A stretch of DNA of 64,000 bases from Rubrobacter xylanophilus DSM 9941 (lineage in GTDB: Bacteria > Actinomycetota > Rubrobacteria > Rubrobacterales > Rubrobacteraceae). Below the pieces are notes generated by a model. That model made no database searches and was not told the origin of the DNA. It saw only the letters and a list, made by a program, of their open reading frames with translations. The position numbers were made by a program, and so were the translations under genes. The DNA lies in the NCBI RefSeq assembly GCF_000014185.1, contig NC_008148.1, positions 1,406,001-1,470,000 on the forward strand, written 5' to 3'. Positions 26,246 through 35,452 of the stretch are shown one piece after another (position 1 is the first letter of the stretch; every line of letters starts with the position of its first letter).

Positions 26246-28307
26246 GCGCGTCTACGAGATCGCCAAGGAGCTCGACCTGGACACCAAGGAGGTCATAGGC
26301 CGCCTGAACGCCGCCGGGATCGAGGTGAAGAACCACTTCGCCACGGTCGAGGACCCGGACTACGAGCGGGTCTTCGGCGGGGGCAACGGCCGCTCGGAGG
26401 CCGGGGAGGAGCGCGGGCGCAAGGGCCGGCAGAAGAAGCGGCGCCGGGTGGTGATCGACGCGAGCGCCACGAACCGCGGGCCCAGGGCCGCCGCCCCCTC
26501 GCGCCCGTCCAGGGGCCGGGGGGCCGCCCGGGAGGAGGCCCCGGCCGCCGAGGAGCGGGAGGCCCCGGAGGTCGTGCGGGTCGAGCCGGGGGCCACGGTG
26601 CGGGATCTGGGCGAGGCGCTGGGGGTGCCGCCCACGCGGATCATCCAGATCCTCATGGGGCTCGGGGAGATGAAGACCGTCACCCAGACGCTCTCCACCG
26701 AGGAGATAGAGCTGGTGGCCGAGGAGCTCGGCCGCAGGGTGGAGGTGGGCGCGCTCGAGGAGCCCGCCCCGGAGGAGATAGGCCCCGAGGACTCCCCCGA
26801 GGACCTCGTCGAGAAGCCCCCGGTCATAACCGTGATGGGCCACGTGGACCACGGCAAGACCTCGCTGCTGGACAGGATCCGGCGCACCAACGTGGTCTCC
26901 GGGGAGGCCGGCGGCATAACCCAGCACATCGGCGCCTACCAGGTGGAGCACGAGGGGCGCAGGATCACCTTCATCGACACCCCGGGCCACGAGGCATTCA
27001 CCGAGATGCGGGCCCGCGGCGCGCGGGTGACGGACATCGTGGTGCTGGTGGTCGCCGCCGACGACGGGGTGATGCCGCAGACCGAGGAGGCGATCGAGCA
27101 CGCCCGCGCGGCGGGGGTGCCCATCGTGGTGGCCATAAACAAGATCGACGTCCCCAACGCCAACCCGGACCGGGTGATGGGCGAGCTCGCCGAGCGGGGC
27201 CTGACGCCCGAGCAGTGGGGCGGCGAGACGGTGACGGTCCCGGTCTCGGCCAAGACGGGCGAGGGGATCGAGGATCTGCTGGAGAACATCCTGGTGGTGG
27301 CCGAGCTGGAGGAGCTGCGGGCGAACCCCAAGGCCCCGGCCAGCGGCTACGTGATAGAGAGCCGGCTGGACCCGGGCCGCGGCCCGGTGGCGACGCTGCT
27401 CCTGAACCGGGGCACCCTGCACAGGGGGGACGTGGTGCTCGCGGGCACCGCCTACGGCCGGGTGCGGGCGATGTTCGACTACACCGGCCAGCGCATCAAG
27501 GAGGCCGGCCCCGGCACGCCGGTGGAGATCCTGGGGCTCTCCGGGGTGCCCGAGGCGGGCACGCGCTTTGAGGTCGCGGAGAACGAGCGGGCCGCGCGCT
27601 CGCGGGCGCAGCAGGCGGAGGAGCGGCTGCGGCGCCAGGAGCTCGCCGCGAGCGGCCCCCGCAGGACCACGCTGGAGGAGCTGCTCGGCGAGGGCGGCGC
27701 CGAGGAGCTGAACCTGGTCGTGAAGGCCGACGTGGCCGGCTCGGTGGAGGCGCTCAAGGAGGCGCTCGCCAAGCTCTCCACCGACGAGGTGCGCGTGAAC
27801 GTGGTCCGCAGCGGCGTGGGCGCGGTGACCGACTCGGACATCATGCTGGCCTCGGCCAGCGGCGGCATCGTGATCGGCTTCAACGTCCGGCCGACCAACA
27901 CCGCCAAGCAGGTCGCCGAGCGGGAGGGCGTGGAGATCCGGACCTACGACGTGATCTACAAGGTCATCGAGGAGATCGAGGCGGCCATGAAGGGCATGCT
28001 CGCGCCGGAGACCGCCGAGCGCGAGACCGCCACCGCCGAGGTCCGGGCGACCTTCCGGGTGCCGAACGTGGGCACGGTGGCCGGCTGCTACGTGACGAGC
28101 GGCGAGATCCGGCGCAACAACCGGGTCCGGGTGGTGCGCGACGGGACGGTGGTCTACGACGGGCAGATAGCCTCCCTGAAGCGCTTCAAGGACGACGTGC
28201 GCACGGTGCGCGAGGGCTTCGAGTGCGGCGTGGGCATCGAGAACTTCAACGACGTCAAGGAGGGCGACGTCCTGGAGTTCTACGAGGTCGTCGAGATACC
28301 CCGCTAG
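26238..28307 (+). CDS. infB: Translation initiation factor IF-2
   Basis: Initiation GTPase of 689 residues. The N-terminal IF2N module ([25 protein letters not shown]) is followed by a short basic and Ala/Pro linker and a second IF2N-like part. The G domain has GHVDHGKT at ~201-208, DTPGHEAF, and NKIDVPN. Domains II to IV follow, with the C-terminal CECG-like region ([19 protein letters not shown]). The linker is much shorter than in Streptomyces, so the protein is compact. Confidence 0.97.
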   Translation: MSKRVYEIAKELDLDTKEVIGRLNAAGIEVKNHFATVEDPDYERVFGGGNGRSEAGEERGRKGRQKKRRRVVIDASATNRGPRAAAPSRPSRGRGAAREEAPAAEEREAPEVVRVEPGATVRDLGEALGVPPTRIIQILMGLGEMKTVTQTLSTEEIELVAEELGRRVEVGALEEPAPEEIGPEDSPEDLVEKPPVITVMGHVDHGKTSLLDRIRRTNVVSGEAGGITQHIGAYQVEHEGRRITFIDTPGHEAFTEMRARGARVTDIVVLVVAADDGVMPQTEEAIEHARAAGVPIVVAINKIDVPNANPDRVMGELAERGLTPEQWGGETVTVPVSAKTGEGIEDLLENILVVAELEELRANPKAPASGYVIESRLDPGRGPVATLLLNRGTLHRGDVVLAGTAYGRVRAMFDYTGQRIKEAGPGTPVEILGLSGVPEAGTRFEVAENERAARSRAQQAEERLRRQELAASGPRRTTLEELLGEGGAEELNLVVKADVAGSVEALKEALAKLSTDEVRVNVVRSGVGAVTDSDIMLASASGGIVIGFNVRPTNTAKQVAEREGVEIRTYDVIYKVIEEIEAAMKGMLAPETAERETATAEVRATFRVPNVGTVAGCYVTSGEIRRNNRVRVVRDGTVVYDGQIASLKRFKDDVRTVREGFECGVGIENFNDVKEGDVLEFYEVVEIPR

Positions 28308-28331
28308 GTCTTTCGGTACGGGCGAGAGAGC

Positions 28332-28613
28332 TTGTTCTGCACCATACGGCTAGAGCTGGAGCTGCCCTACGCCTCCAGCCTGAAGGATAAGCGCCAGACG
28401 CTGCGTTCGCTCAAGGACCGGCTGCGGCGGCGGAACGTCTCGGTCGCCGAGTGCGACAACCACGACTTCTGGCAGCGGGCCACCCTGGAGCTCGCGGTGG
28501 CCGCCGTCTCCCGGGGCGCCGCCGAGGAGAAGCGGGAGGAGGTCCGCCGCATGCTGCTGAACTACGAGGAGCTGGCGATCCTGGAGTGGTACGAGGAGTT
28601 CGTGAAGCTGTGA
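28332..28613 (+). CDS. ylxP: YlxP/DUF503 family protein
   Basis: A 93-residue protein with the DUF503 pattern LPYASSLKDKRQTLRSLKDRLRRRNVSVAE and LELAVAAVS. The start is TTG. YlxP lies between infB and rbfA in many Gram-positives, exactly as here, and is suspected to help ribosome assembly; no reaction is known. The last codons overlap rbfA as GTGA. Confidence 0.88.
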   Translation: MFCTIRLELELPYASSLKDKRQTLRSLKDRLRRRNVSVAECDNHDFWQRATLELAVAAVSRGAAEEKREEVRRMLLNYEELAILEWYEEFVKL

Positions 28614-28978
28614 GCGACGCCCGGACGCGTAAAATAGAGGCCCGGCTGAAGGAGATCGTGGGGGACGAGGTCGCCTCCCTCTCGGACCCGCGCCTGAAGG
28701 GGCTGGTGACGGTGACGGGGGTGCGGGTGAGCCCGAACCTCTCCCACGCCACGGTCTTCTACAGCCTGCTCGCCGGGGGGGACCCGGAGGAGGCCCGGGA
28801 GGGCCTGCAGAGCGCCGCCGGCCGGATACAGGCCGCGGTGGGCGCCCAGACGCGGCTGAAGCGCACGCCGCGGCTGCGCTTCGAGCCGGACCCCACGGTC
28901 GAGCGGGTGACGAGGATACAGCGAACCCTGAGGGAGGTTTCCGGGGAGGATGGAGACGGGAACGGCACGCAGGAGTAA
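28610..28978 (+). CDS. rbfA: Ribosome-binding factor A
   Basis: Cold-adaptation 30S maturation factor of 122 residues with a KH-like fold: KIEARLKEIVGDEVASLSDPRLKGLVTVTGVRVSPNLSHATVFYSLL in outline, and RTPRLRFEPDPTVER near the end. GTG start, 4-nt overlap with ylxP. Its position after infB is standard. Confidence 0.94.
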   Translation: MSDARTRKIEARLKEIVGDEVASLSDPRLKGLVTVTGVRVSPNLSHATVFYSLLAGGDPEEAREGLQSAAGRIQAAVGAQTRLKRTPRLRFEPDPTVERVTRIQRTLREVSGEDGDGNGTQE

Positions 28979-28982
28979 CACG

Positions 28983-29918
28983 GTGGGCGAGGTGGCGGAC
29001 CTTCTGCGGACGCTGCAGAGGGCCGCGGTGACCACCCACGTGGGCGCGGACGGGGACGCGATCGGGGCGGCGGCCGCTCTGGTGCACCTGCTGCGCGCGC
29101 TGGGGGCGGAGGCTGTCTTCTGCCACCGCGAGGAGGTCCCGAACTACCTGCGCTGGCTGCTCCCGGACGCCCTCGGGGAGCTCCCCGAGGGCTACGACCT
29201 GCTGGTGGTGGACACCTCCCGGGCGGATCGCGCCGGGGTGCCCATCCCGGACTCCGGGGCCCGGCTGAATTTGGACCACCACGAGGACAACCCGCTCTAC
29301 GCCGAGTACAACCTGGTGGACCCCCGCGCGGCGGCGAGCGCGGAGATCGTCGCCCGGCTGTTCCGGGAGCTGGGGGTGCCCTTCGGCCGGGAGGCGGCCG
29401 AGGCTATCTACACCGGCGTCCGCACGGATACGGGGGGCTTCCGCTTCCGGAACATCTCCCCGGAGGCCCACGAGCTGGTGGCCGACCTCCTGCGCGCGGG
29501 GGTGGTCCCCGCCGAGGTGGACGACAGGATCAACCGCACCGGCACGATCGAGCAGCTGAACATCGTCGGCACCTCGATGGCGAAGGCCCGCCGCTACGGG
29601 GCGGTGATCGTCTCGACGGTGGACAGCGGGGACTACGAGCGCACGGGCGCCACGGAGCTGGACTCGAAGGAGGCGATCGACTGCCTGCGCACGGTGGCCG
29701 GGGTGGACGTGGTGGCCCACCTGCGCGAGGTCCCGGAGGGCACGAAGGGCTCGCTGCGCTCGGAGACGGTGGACGTCGGGGAGATCGCCCGGCTGTTCGG
29801 CGGCGGGGGGCACCGCCTGGCGGCGGGCTTCACGCTGCGGGGCGTCCGCCCGGCCGAGGCCGAGCGGAGGCTGCTCGAGGCGCTCAGGGGGCGCGTGGAC
29901 CTGGGGGAGGAGAGATAG
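28983..29918 (+). CDS. nrnA: DHH-family phosphoesterase (NrnA-like)
   Basis: A 311-residue DHH/DHHA1 protein that in its family degrades oligoribonucleotides and pAp. Metal-site motifs are THVGADGDAIGAA, VVDTS, LDHHEDN and, in DHHA1, GGGGHRLAAGF. I prefer the GTG start: AGGAG lies 7 nt before it, whereas the in-frame ATG 33 nt upstream has no spacing to its Shine-Dalgarno. NrnA commonly sits between rbfA and truB. With PNPase, RNase J and RNase Y it would complete RNA turnover. Confidence 0.9.
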   Translation: MGEVADLLRTLQRAAVTTHVGADGDAIGAAAALVHLLRALGAEAVFCHREEVPNYLRWLLPDALGELPEGYDLLVVDTSRADRAGVPIPDSGARLNLDHHEDNPLYAEYNLVDPRAAASAEIVARLFRELGVPFGREAAEAIYTGVRTDTGGFRFRNISPEAHELVADLLRAGVVPAEVDDRINRTGTIEQLNIVGTSMAKARRYGAVIVSTVDSGDYERTGATELDSKEAIDCLRTVAGVDVVAHLREVPEGTKGSLRSETVDVGEIARLFGGGGHRLAAGFTLRGVRPAEAERRLLEALRGRVDLGEER

Positions 29919-30790
29919 CCGGCCATACCCCATCCGGCGCCCTGCTGCTGGACAAGCCGTCCGGGATCACGAGCGCCCGGGCGGTCTCGCTGGTGAAGCG
30001 CCTGCTCCCCCGGCGGACGAAGGTGGGGCACACCGGGACCCTGGACCCGCTGGCCTCGGGGCTGCTCGTGCTCCTCGTGGGCCGGGCGACCCGGCTCTCG
30101 CGCTACGTTACCGGGCTGGACAAGACCTACGTCGCCACGGCCCGCTTCGGGGCCGCCTCGGACACCCTGGACGCCGACGGCGAGATCCTGGAGAACGCCG
30201 GCCCGGTGCCAGACGAGGCGGAGCTGCGGCGGGCGCTGCCCCGCTTTGTCGGCGAGATCCGGCAGCTCCCCCCCATGGCCTCGGCCGTGAGGGTCGGGGG
30301 CCGGCGCCTCTACGAGCTGCACCGCCGCGGGGTCGAGGTGGAGCGCGAGCCGCGCCTCGTCAGGGTCCACTCCCTCGAGCTCCTCTCCTTCGACCCCCCC
30401 GCCGCCACCTTCGCCGTCTCCTGCAGCAGCGGCACCTACGTCCGTACCCTGATCTCCGACCTCGCCGCCTCCCTCGGCACCGCCGCCTACCTCACCGCCC
30501 TGCGCAGGACCCGCGTCGGTCACCTGCGCGTCGAAGACGCCCTGCCCCCCCAAGACCTCGACCCCTCCACCATCCATCACCGCATAATACCCCCTTCGGG
30601 GGTGCTGGCCCACCTCCCCGCGGTGGAGGCCGACGAGGGGCGGGCGCGGGCGGTCGCCTCCGGGAGGGGACTGCGGGTTGCGGGCGGGCTTGAGGGGAGC
30701 TTCCGGGTCGAGCGGGGCGGGGAGCTGCTTGCGGTCTACCGGGCCGAGGGCGGGCGGGCCCGGCCGGAGGTGGTGCTGTGCGGGGGGTAG
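29915..30790 (+). CDS. truB: tRNA pseudouridine(55) synthase (ATA start)
   Basis: Makes pseudouridine 55 in the T loop of tRNAs, 291 residues. The conserved first motif ALLLDKPSGITSARAV and the catalytic GHTGTLDPLASGLL are both present, but the first standard start codon in frame (GTG 29993) lies after motif I. An ATA overlapping the nrnA stop as ATAG, with GGGGGAGG just upstream, gives the expected short lead, so I infer initiation at ATA. C-terminal PUA-like part is present. ribF overlaps by 13 nt. Confidence 0.92.
   Translation: MAGHTPSGALLLDKPSGITSARAVSLVKRLLPRRTKVGHTGTLDPLASGLLVLLVGRATRLSRYVTGLDKTYVATARFGAASDTLDADGEILENAGPVPDEAELRRALPRFVGEIRQLPPMASAVRVGGRRLYELHRRGVEVEREPRLVRVHSLELLSFDPPAATFAVSCSSGTYVRTLISDLAASLGTAAYLTALRRTRVGHLRVEDALPPQDLDPSTIHHRIIPPSGVLAHLPAVEADEGRARAVASGRGLRVAGGLEGSFRVERGGELLAVYRAEGGRARPEVVLCGG
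30581..30590 (+). repeat. CGCATAATAC motif in truB
   Basis: Recurrent motif, in frame as Arg-Ile-Ile. By my count the 120 nt before it have 64 C and 24 G, the 120 nt after it 37 C and 59 G. It lies about 200 nt before the ribF start. Confidence 0.6.
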
Positions 30791-31677
30791 TGGTGGCGAT
30801 CGGGAACTTTGACGGGGTACACCTCGGGCACCGGGCGGTGCTGGGCCGGGCGCTCGAGGAGGGCAGGGCGCGGGGGATGCGGGTGGTCGCCGCGACCTTC
30901 CACCCCCACCCGCGGGCGGTGCTGCGGCCTGGGGAGGCGCCGCCGCTGCTCACGCCGCTGCCGGTACGGCGCAGGATCATCCTCGGCCTCGGGGTGGACG
31001 AGGTGCGGATCATCCGCTTCGACGGAAAGCTCTCGCGCAAGAGCCCCGAGGAGTTCGTCCGCGAGGTGCTCGTGGGCGAGCTCGGGGCGGCGGTGGCGGT
31101 CGTCGGGGAGAACTTCCGGTTCGGGCACCGGGCCGCCGGGGACTTCCGGGAGCTCGAGCGGCTCATGCGCTCCTTCGGCGGCGAGGCCGTCGCCGTGCCG
31201 GTGCGCGGGCTCGACGGGGGCGAGGAGGTGAGCTCCAGCAGGATACGCCGGCTCGTGCTCGAGGGGCGCGTCGAGGAGGCGGCGCGTCTGCTCGGGCGGC
31301 CGCACGCCGTGTGCGGGCGCGTGGTGGAGGGGGAGGGGCGGGGGAGCAGGATAGGCTACCCCACGGCGAACGTGCGTCCCGAGGAGGGGGTCGCCGTCCC
31401 CGGGAGGGGGGTGTACGCCTGCACCGTGCGGGTGGGGGAGGGGCGGTACGCCGCGTGCACCAACGTGGGGGTGGCCCCCACCTTCGGCGGGCGGGCCGAG
31501 AGCCTCGTGGAGGCCCACCTGCTGGACTTCGAGGGGGATCTCTACGGGCTCCAGATAGAGGTCGAGTTTCTGCGCCGCATCCGGGGCGAGAAGAAATTCG
31601 GCGGCGTCGAGGAGCTGCGGGAGCAGATCGCGCGCGATCTGCTCGAGGCCCGCCGGATAACGAACGCTACTATCTGA
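30778..31677 (+). CDS. ribF: Bifunctional riboflavin kinase/FAD synthetase
   Basis: Converts riboflavin to FMN and FAD, 299 residues. The N-terminal nucleotidyltransferase domain shows IGNFDGVHLGHRAVL, TFHPHPRAVL, FRFGHRAAGDF and SSSRIRRLV; the C-terminal flavokinase has GYPTANVRPEE, GVYACTVRVG and NVGVAPTFGG. GTG start inside truB. The order truB-ribF-rpsO is standard. Confidence 0.96.
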   Translation: MRGVVVAIGNFDGVHLGHRAVLGRALEEGRARGMRVVAATFHPHPRAVLRPGEAPPLLTPLPVRRRIILGLGVDEVRIIRFDGKLSRKSPEEFVREVLVGELGAAVAVVGENFRFGHRAAGDFRELERLMRSFGGEAVAVPVRGLDGGEEVSSSRIRRLVLEGRVEEAARLLGRPHAVCGRVVEGEGRGSRIGYPTANVRPEEGVAVPGRGVYACTVRVGEGRYAACTNVGVAPTFGGRAESLVEAHLLDFEGDLYGLQIEVEFLRRIRGEKKFGGVEELREQIARDLLEARRITNATI

Positions 31678-31691
31678 TACGTGTGGTAGCA

Positions 31692-31697
31692 TATGAT
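31692..31697 (+). promoter_or_regulatory. Candidate -10 of rpsO
   Basis: TATGAT in the 83-nt gap after ribF, about 65 nt before the rpsO start. No good -35 is visible. The rest of the gap is purine-rich leader. Confidence 0.35.
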
Positions 31698-31760
31698 GCC
31701 GAAAACACATAGCGGAAGAGAAGAAGTAGAGGCCAGAGGAAGAAGAGGAGAAAGAGGAAG

Positions 31761-32027
31761 TTGGCGGCAGTAGAGAACAAAGAGGAGACGATCCGGGAGT
31801 TCCGGACCCACGAGGGGGACACCGGCTCGCCGGAGGTGCAGGTGGCGATCCTGACCAGGCGCATCGCGCACCTCACCGAGCACCTGCGCGAGCACAAGCA
31901 CGACTACCACTCCCGGCGGGGTTTGCTCAAGATGGTGGGCAAGCGGCGCCGGCTGCTCAAGTACCTGCAGAAAAAGGACGTGGAGCGCTACCGGACGCTC
32001 ATCTCCAGGCTCGGCCTGCGCCGCTAG
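31761..32027 (+). CDS. rpsO: 30S ribosomal protein S15
   Basis: Primary 16S-binding protein of 88 residues, with the family core [33 protein letters not shown] and [14 protein letters not shown] start after a purine-rich Shine-Dalgarno. Followed by pnp, the classical rpsO-pnp pair; unlike E. coli, the 40-nt gap has no obvious RNase III-type hairpin. Confidence 0.97.
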
Positions 32028-32067
32028 AGCCGTCTTCGCCAGCAACAAAAGAGGAGAAGAAAAGAAT

Positions 32068-34128
32068 ATGCGACTAGAGATTCCCGTTGGTGAGCGCGCC
32101 ATCGTGCTCGAAACCGGGAAGCTGGCCCGGCAGGCCGGCGGGGCGGTGACGGCGAGGTTCGGCGACACCACGGTGCTCTCCACGGCCACCCGCTCCGAGG
32201 AGCCGCGCCCGGGGGCCACCTTCCTGCCGCTCAGCGTGGACATCGAGGAGCGGATGTCCTCGGCGGGCAAGATCCCGGGCGGGTTCTTGAAGCGGGAGGG
32301 CAAGCCCTCCGAGAAGGCCATCCTCACCGCACGCCTCACCGACCGCCCGATAAGGCCGCTGTTCCCGAAGGACTACTACTACGAGGTACAGGTCATCGGG
32401 ACCGTGCTGGTCGCCGACCAGGAGAACCCCTACGACGTGGTCAGCATGGTGGGGGCCTCGGCGGCGCTGGCGCTCTCGGACATCCCCTTTGGCGGCCCCA
32501 TAGGCGCCGTGCGGGTGGGGCGCCACCCCGACGGGGGCTTCATCCTCAACCCCACCTACCAGCAGCTCGAGGAGAGCGACCTCGACATAGTGGTGGCCGG
32601 CACCAAGGAGGCCATCACCATGGTCGAGGCCGGGGCCCGGGAGGTCACCGAGGACGTGGTGGTCGAGGCGCTCGAGGTGGCCCAGGGGGTCATCCGCGAG
32701 CAGGCCGAGGCCATCGAGCGGTGGGCGGCCGAGCACGGCGAGGAGAAGCAGCCCTTCGAGGAGCCCGGCGAGAACCCGTTCGTCGAGGAGCTGCGGGGGG
32801 CCTATCTGGAGAGGATAAAGGAGGGCCTCATCAGCACCGACCGGCGGGCGCGCCACGAGGCCATAGACCTCCTCAAGGAGGAGCTCGTCGAGGGGCGCTC
32901 CGAGGAGGAGGTGCCGCTCGTCCTCGACGCCCTCGCCCAGCTGCAGAAGGAGGCCTTCCGCAAGCTCTACCTCGAGGACCGCAAGCGCACCGATCTGCGG
33001 GCGTTCGACGAGATCCGGCCGACCACCGCCGAGGCGCACGTGCTGCCGCGGGTGCACGGCACCGGGCTGTTCACCCGCGGGGAGACGCAGGTGCTCTCCT
33101 CGCTGGCGCTCGCCGACCTCGGGCTCGTGCAGCGGCTCGACACCCTGGAGCCGCAGACCACCAAGCGCTACATGCACCACTACTACTTCCCGCCGTACTC
33201 CACTGGGGAGACCGGGCGGCTCGGGCCGCCGCGGCGGCGCGAGATCGGGCACGGGGCCCTGGCCGAGCGGGCGCTGCTGCCGGTGATCCCCTCCGAGGAG
33301 GAGTTCCCGTACGCCATAAGGATCATCTCCGAGGTGCTGGAGTCCAACGGCTCCTCCTCCATGGCCAGCGTGTGCGGCTCGACGCTCGCGCTCATGGACG
33401 GCGGGGTGCCCATAAAGGCGCCGGTGGCGGGGGTGGCGATGGGGCTCGTCAAGGAGGGCGACGACTACGTCATCCTCACCGACATCCAGGGGCTCGAGGA
33501 CCACATGGGAGACATGGACTTCAAGGTCGCCGGGACCCGGGACGGGATCACGGCGCTGCAGATGGACATGAAGATCACGGGGGTCTCCGCCGAGCTCCTG
33601 AAGGAGGCGCTCGAGCAGGCGCGCAGGGGGCGGCTGCAGATCCTGGACATCATGCGGGAGGAGATAGCCGAGCCCAGGCCGGAGATCTCCGACCACGCCC
33701 CGCGGGTGGAGGTCATCCAGATCCCCACGGACAAGATCGGGCTGCTCATCGGGCCCGGCGGCAAGACCATAAACGCCCTGCAGGACGAGTACGGGGTGAA
33801 CATCTCCGTGGAGAACGACGGCACGGTGTACGTCGCCGGGGTGGAGGGGATGTCGGTGAAGGCCGCCGTCTCCGCGATAAAGGGGATGACCAAGGAGGTG
33901 GAGGCGGGGGACATCTACGTCGGCAAGGTGGTGAAGACCACCAACTTCGGGGCCTTCGTCGAGCTCACCCCGGGCCGGGACGGGCTGCTGCACATCTCGC
34001 GCCTGGCGCCCGGCAAGCAGCGCGTCCGGCGGGTGGAGGACGTGCTCAACGAGGGCGACGTGGTCAAGGTGCGGGTGCTGGAGATAGACAAGCAGAACCG
34101 CATCTCGCTGGAGATGGTGGAGGACTAG
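32068..34128 (+). CDS. pnp: Polyribonucleotide nucleotidyltransferase (PNPase)
   Basis: Phosphorolytic 3'-5' exoribonuclease, 686 residues: two RNase PH domains (~1-220 and ~305-540) around a helical linker, then a KH domain (DKIGLLIGPGGKTINALQ) and an S1 domain (GDIYVGKVVKTTNFGAFVEL). Active-site features of the second PH repeat (YYFPPYSTGETGR, SNGSSSMASVCGSTLALMD) are intact. It trims mRNA decay products together with the RNases J and Y encoded downstream. Confidence 0.97.
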   Translation: MRLEIPVGERAIVLETGKLARQAGGAVTARFGDTTVLSTATRSEEPRPGATFLPLSVDIEERMSSAGKIPGGFLKREGKPSEKAILTARLTDRPIRPLFPKDYYYEVQVIGTVLVADQENPYDVVSMVGASAALALSDIPFGGPIGAVRVGRHPDGGFILNPTYQQLEESDLDIVVAGTKEAITMVEAGAREVTEDVVVEALEVAQGVIREQAEAIERWAAEHGEEKQPFEEPGENPFVEELRGAYLERIKEGLISTDRRARHEAIDLLKEELVEGRSEEEVPLVLDALAQLQKEAFRKLYLEDRKRTDLRAFDEIRPTTAEAHVLPRVHGTGLFTRGETQVLSSLALADLGLVQRLDTLEPQTTKRYMHHYYFPPYSTGETGRLGPPRRREIGHGALAERALLPVIPSEEEFPYAIRIISEVLESNGSSSMASVCGSTLALMDGGVPIKAPVAGVAMGLVKEGDDYVILTDIQGLEDHMGDMDFKVAGTRDGITALQMDMKITGVSAELLKEALEQARRGRLQILDIMREEIAEPRPEISDHAPRVEVIQIPTDKIGLLIGPGGKTINALQDEYGVNISVENDGTVYVAGVEGMSVKAAVSAIKGMTKEVEAGDIYVGKVVKTTNFGAFVELTPGRDGLLHISRLAPGKQRVRRVEDVLNEGDVVKVRVLEIDKQNRISLEMVED

Positions 34129-34129
34129 G

Positions 34130-35392
34130 GTGGGCGATCCCAACATCCGCAGGAGGGAGTTCCCGGGTGGCCTGAGGGTCTTCACCGAGCCGCTTGAGGA
34201 GGCCACCAGCGTCTCTTTGGGGGTCTGGATCCGGGCGGGCAGCCGCGACGAGCGGGACGAGGTCGCCGGGATCACCCACCTCATGGAGCACATGCTCTTC
34301 AAGGGGACCCCGCGGATGGACGCCCTGGGCATAGCGCAGGCGTTCGAGTCCATCGGGGCGCAGGAGAACGCCGCCACCGGCGAGGAGTACACCGTGCTCT
34401 ACGCCCGCTTTCTGCCCGAGCACCTGGAGCGGGCGCTCGACATAATGAGCGACATGGTGCTCCATCCCACGCTCGCCGACCTGGAGCGGGAGCGGGAGGT
34501 GATAGTCGAGGAGATCCGGATGTACGAGGACCGCCCGGACCAGATGGCCGACGAGCACCTCTCCTCCCTGATCTTCCACGGCGACCCGCTGGGGCGCCCG
34601 ATCATCGGCTACGTGGACACGGTGCGCGGGGTGGACCATGAGCGGCTCCGCCGGTTTCACGCCGCCACCTACACCGCCCCGAACGTCTTCGTGGTGGGGG
34701 CCGGCCGGCTGGAGCCCGAGAGGTTCGAGGCGCTGGTCGAGGAGAGGCTCGGCGGCCTGCCCGGCGGGGAGCCGTTCGCCCGCGCCGTCCGCCCCAAAGC
34801 CCCCGAGAGCCGCTTCCTGTTCAAGCCCAAGGAGACGGAGCAGTACCACGTCTCTTTGGGCTCGCGCGGCCTGCCCGCCGGCAGCGAGGACCGCTTCGCC
34901 ATGGCGGCGCTCAACAACGTGCTCGGCGGGGGGATGTCTAGCCGGCTCTTCCAGGAGGTGCGGGAGAAGCGCGGGCTGGCCTACGCCGTCTACTCCTACC
35001 ACCAGGGCTACTCGGACGCCGGGGCGCTCAAGGTCTACGTCGGCTCCACCACGAACAACGTGGAGGAGGCGGTGCGGGTCATCGCGGAGCAGCTGGAGCG
35101 CCTGCGCGAGGAGCCGGTGAGCGAGGAGGAGCTGGAGCGCACGAAGCAGCAGCTGAAGAGCTCGACGCTGCTGGCGCTCGAGAGCACGGCCGCGAGGATG
35201 AACAGAATCGGGCGGGGTGTGGTCACCGGCACGGAGCTGCTGGCGCCCGAGGAGATGGCCCGGCGCATCGAGGCGGTGAGCGCGGAGGACATCCTGCGCC
35301 TGGCGCGCGAGCACCTGGACCTGAAGAACATGTACCTCTCGGCGATCGGCCCCAGGGAGATCGACCTCGGAAGATATCTGGAGGGCGCCTGA
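34130..35392 (+). CDS. M16 family zinc metallopeptidase (YmxG-like)
   Basis: Insulinase/processing-peptidase-like protein of 420 residues with the inverted zinc motif HLMEH at 50-54 and the distal Glu in LEREREVIVEEIRMYEDRP. The inactive-like second half carries the RxxY-type loop (GGGMSSRLFQEVREKRGLAYAVYSY). GTG start, 1 nt after pnp. The pnp-M16 order is widespread in Gram-positives; substrates are unknown. Confidence 0.92.
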   Translation: MGDPNIRRREFPGGLRVFTEPLEEATSVSLGVWIRAGSRDERDEVAGITHLMEHMLFKGTPRMDALGIAQAFESIGAQENAATGEEYTVLYARFLPEHLERALDIMSDMVLHPTLADLEREREVIVEEIRMYEDRPDQMADEHLSSLIFHGDPLGRPIIGYVDTVRGVDHERLRRFHAATYTAPNVFVVGAGRLEPERFEALVEERLGGLPGGEPFARAVRPKAPESRFLFKPKETEQYHVSLGSRGLPAGSEDRFAMAALNNVLGGGMSSRLFQEVREKRGLAYAVYSYHQGYSDAGALKVYVGSTTNNVEEAVRVIAEQLERLREEPVSEEELERTKQQLKSSTLLALESTAARMNRIGRGVVTGTELLAPEEMARRIEAVSAEDILRLAREHLDLKNMYLSAIGPREIDLGRYLEGA

Positions 35393-35413
35393 AGAGGGGA
35401 AGCTCTCCCCTCT
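35393..35413 (+). other. Hairpin between M16 gene and rnjA
   Basis: AGAGGGGA-AGCTC-TCCCCTCT, an eight-pair stem directly after the M16 stop, without a T run. It may be an RNA processing or stability element in front of the RNase J message. Confidence 0.45.
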
Positions 35414-35452
35414 CCAGAGGCGCCGCGTGGAGAGAAGAGGAGGTAGTCTGAG

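Noticed and set aside
28950-28982. ATG 28950 as the start of nrnA
   Set aside because: Its Shine-Dalgarno touches the codon with no spacing and it lies deep in rbfA; GTG 28983 has AGGAG at 7 nt.
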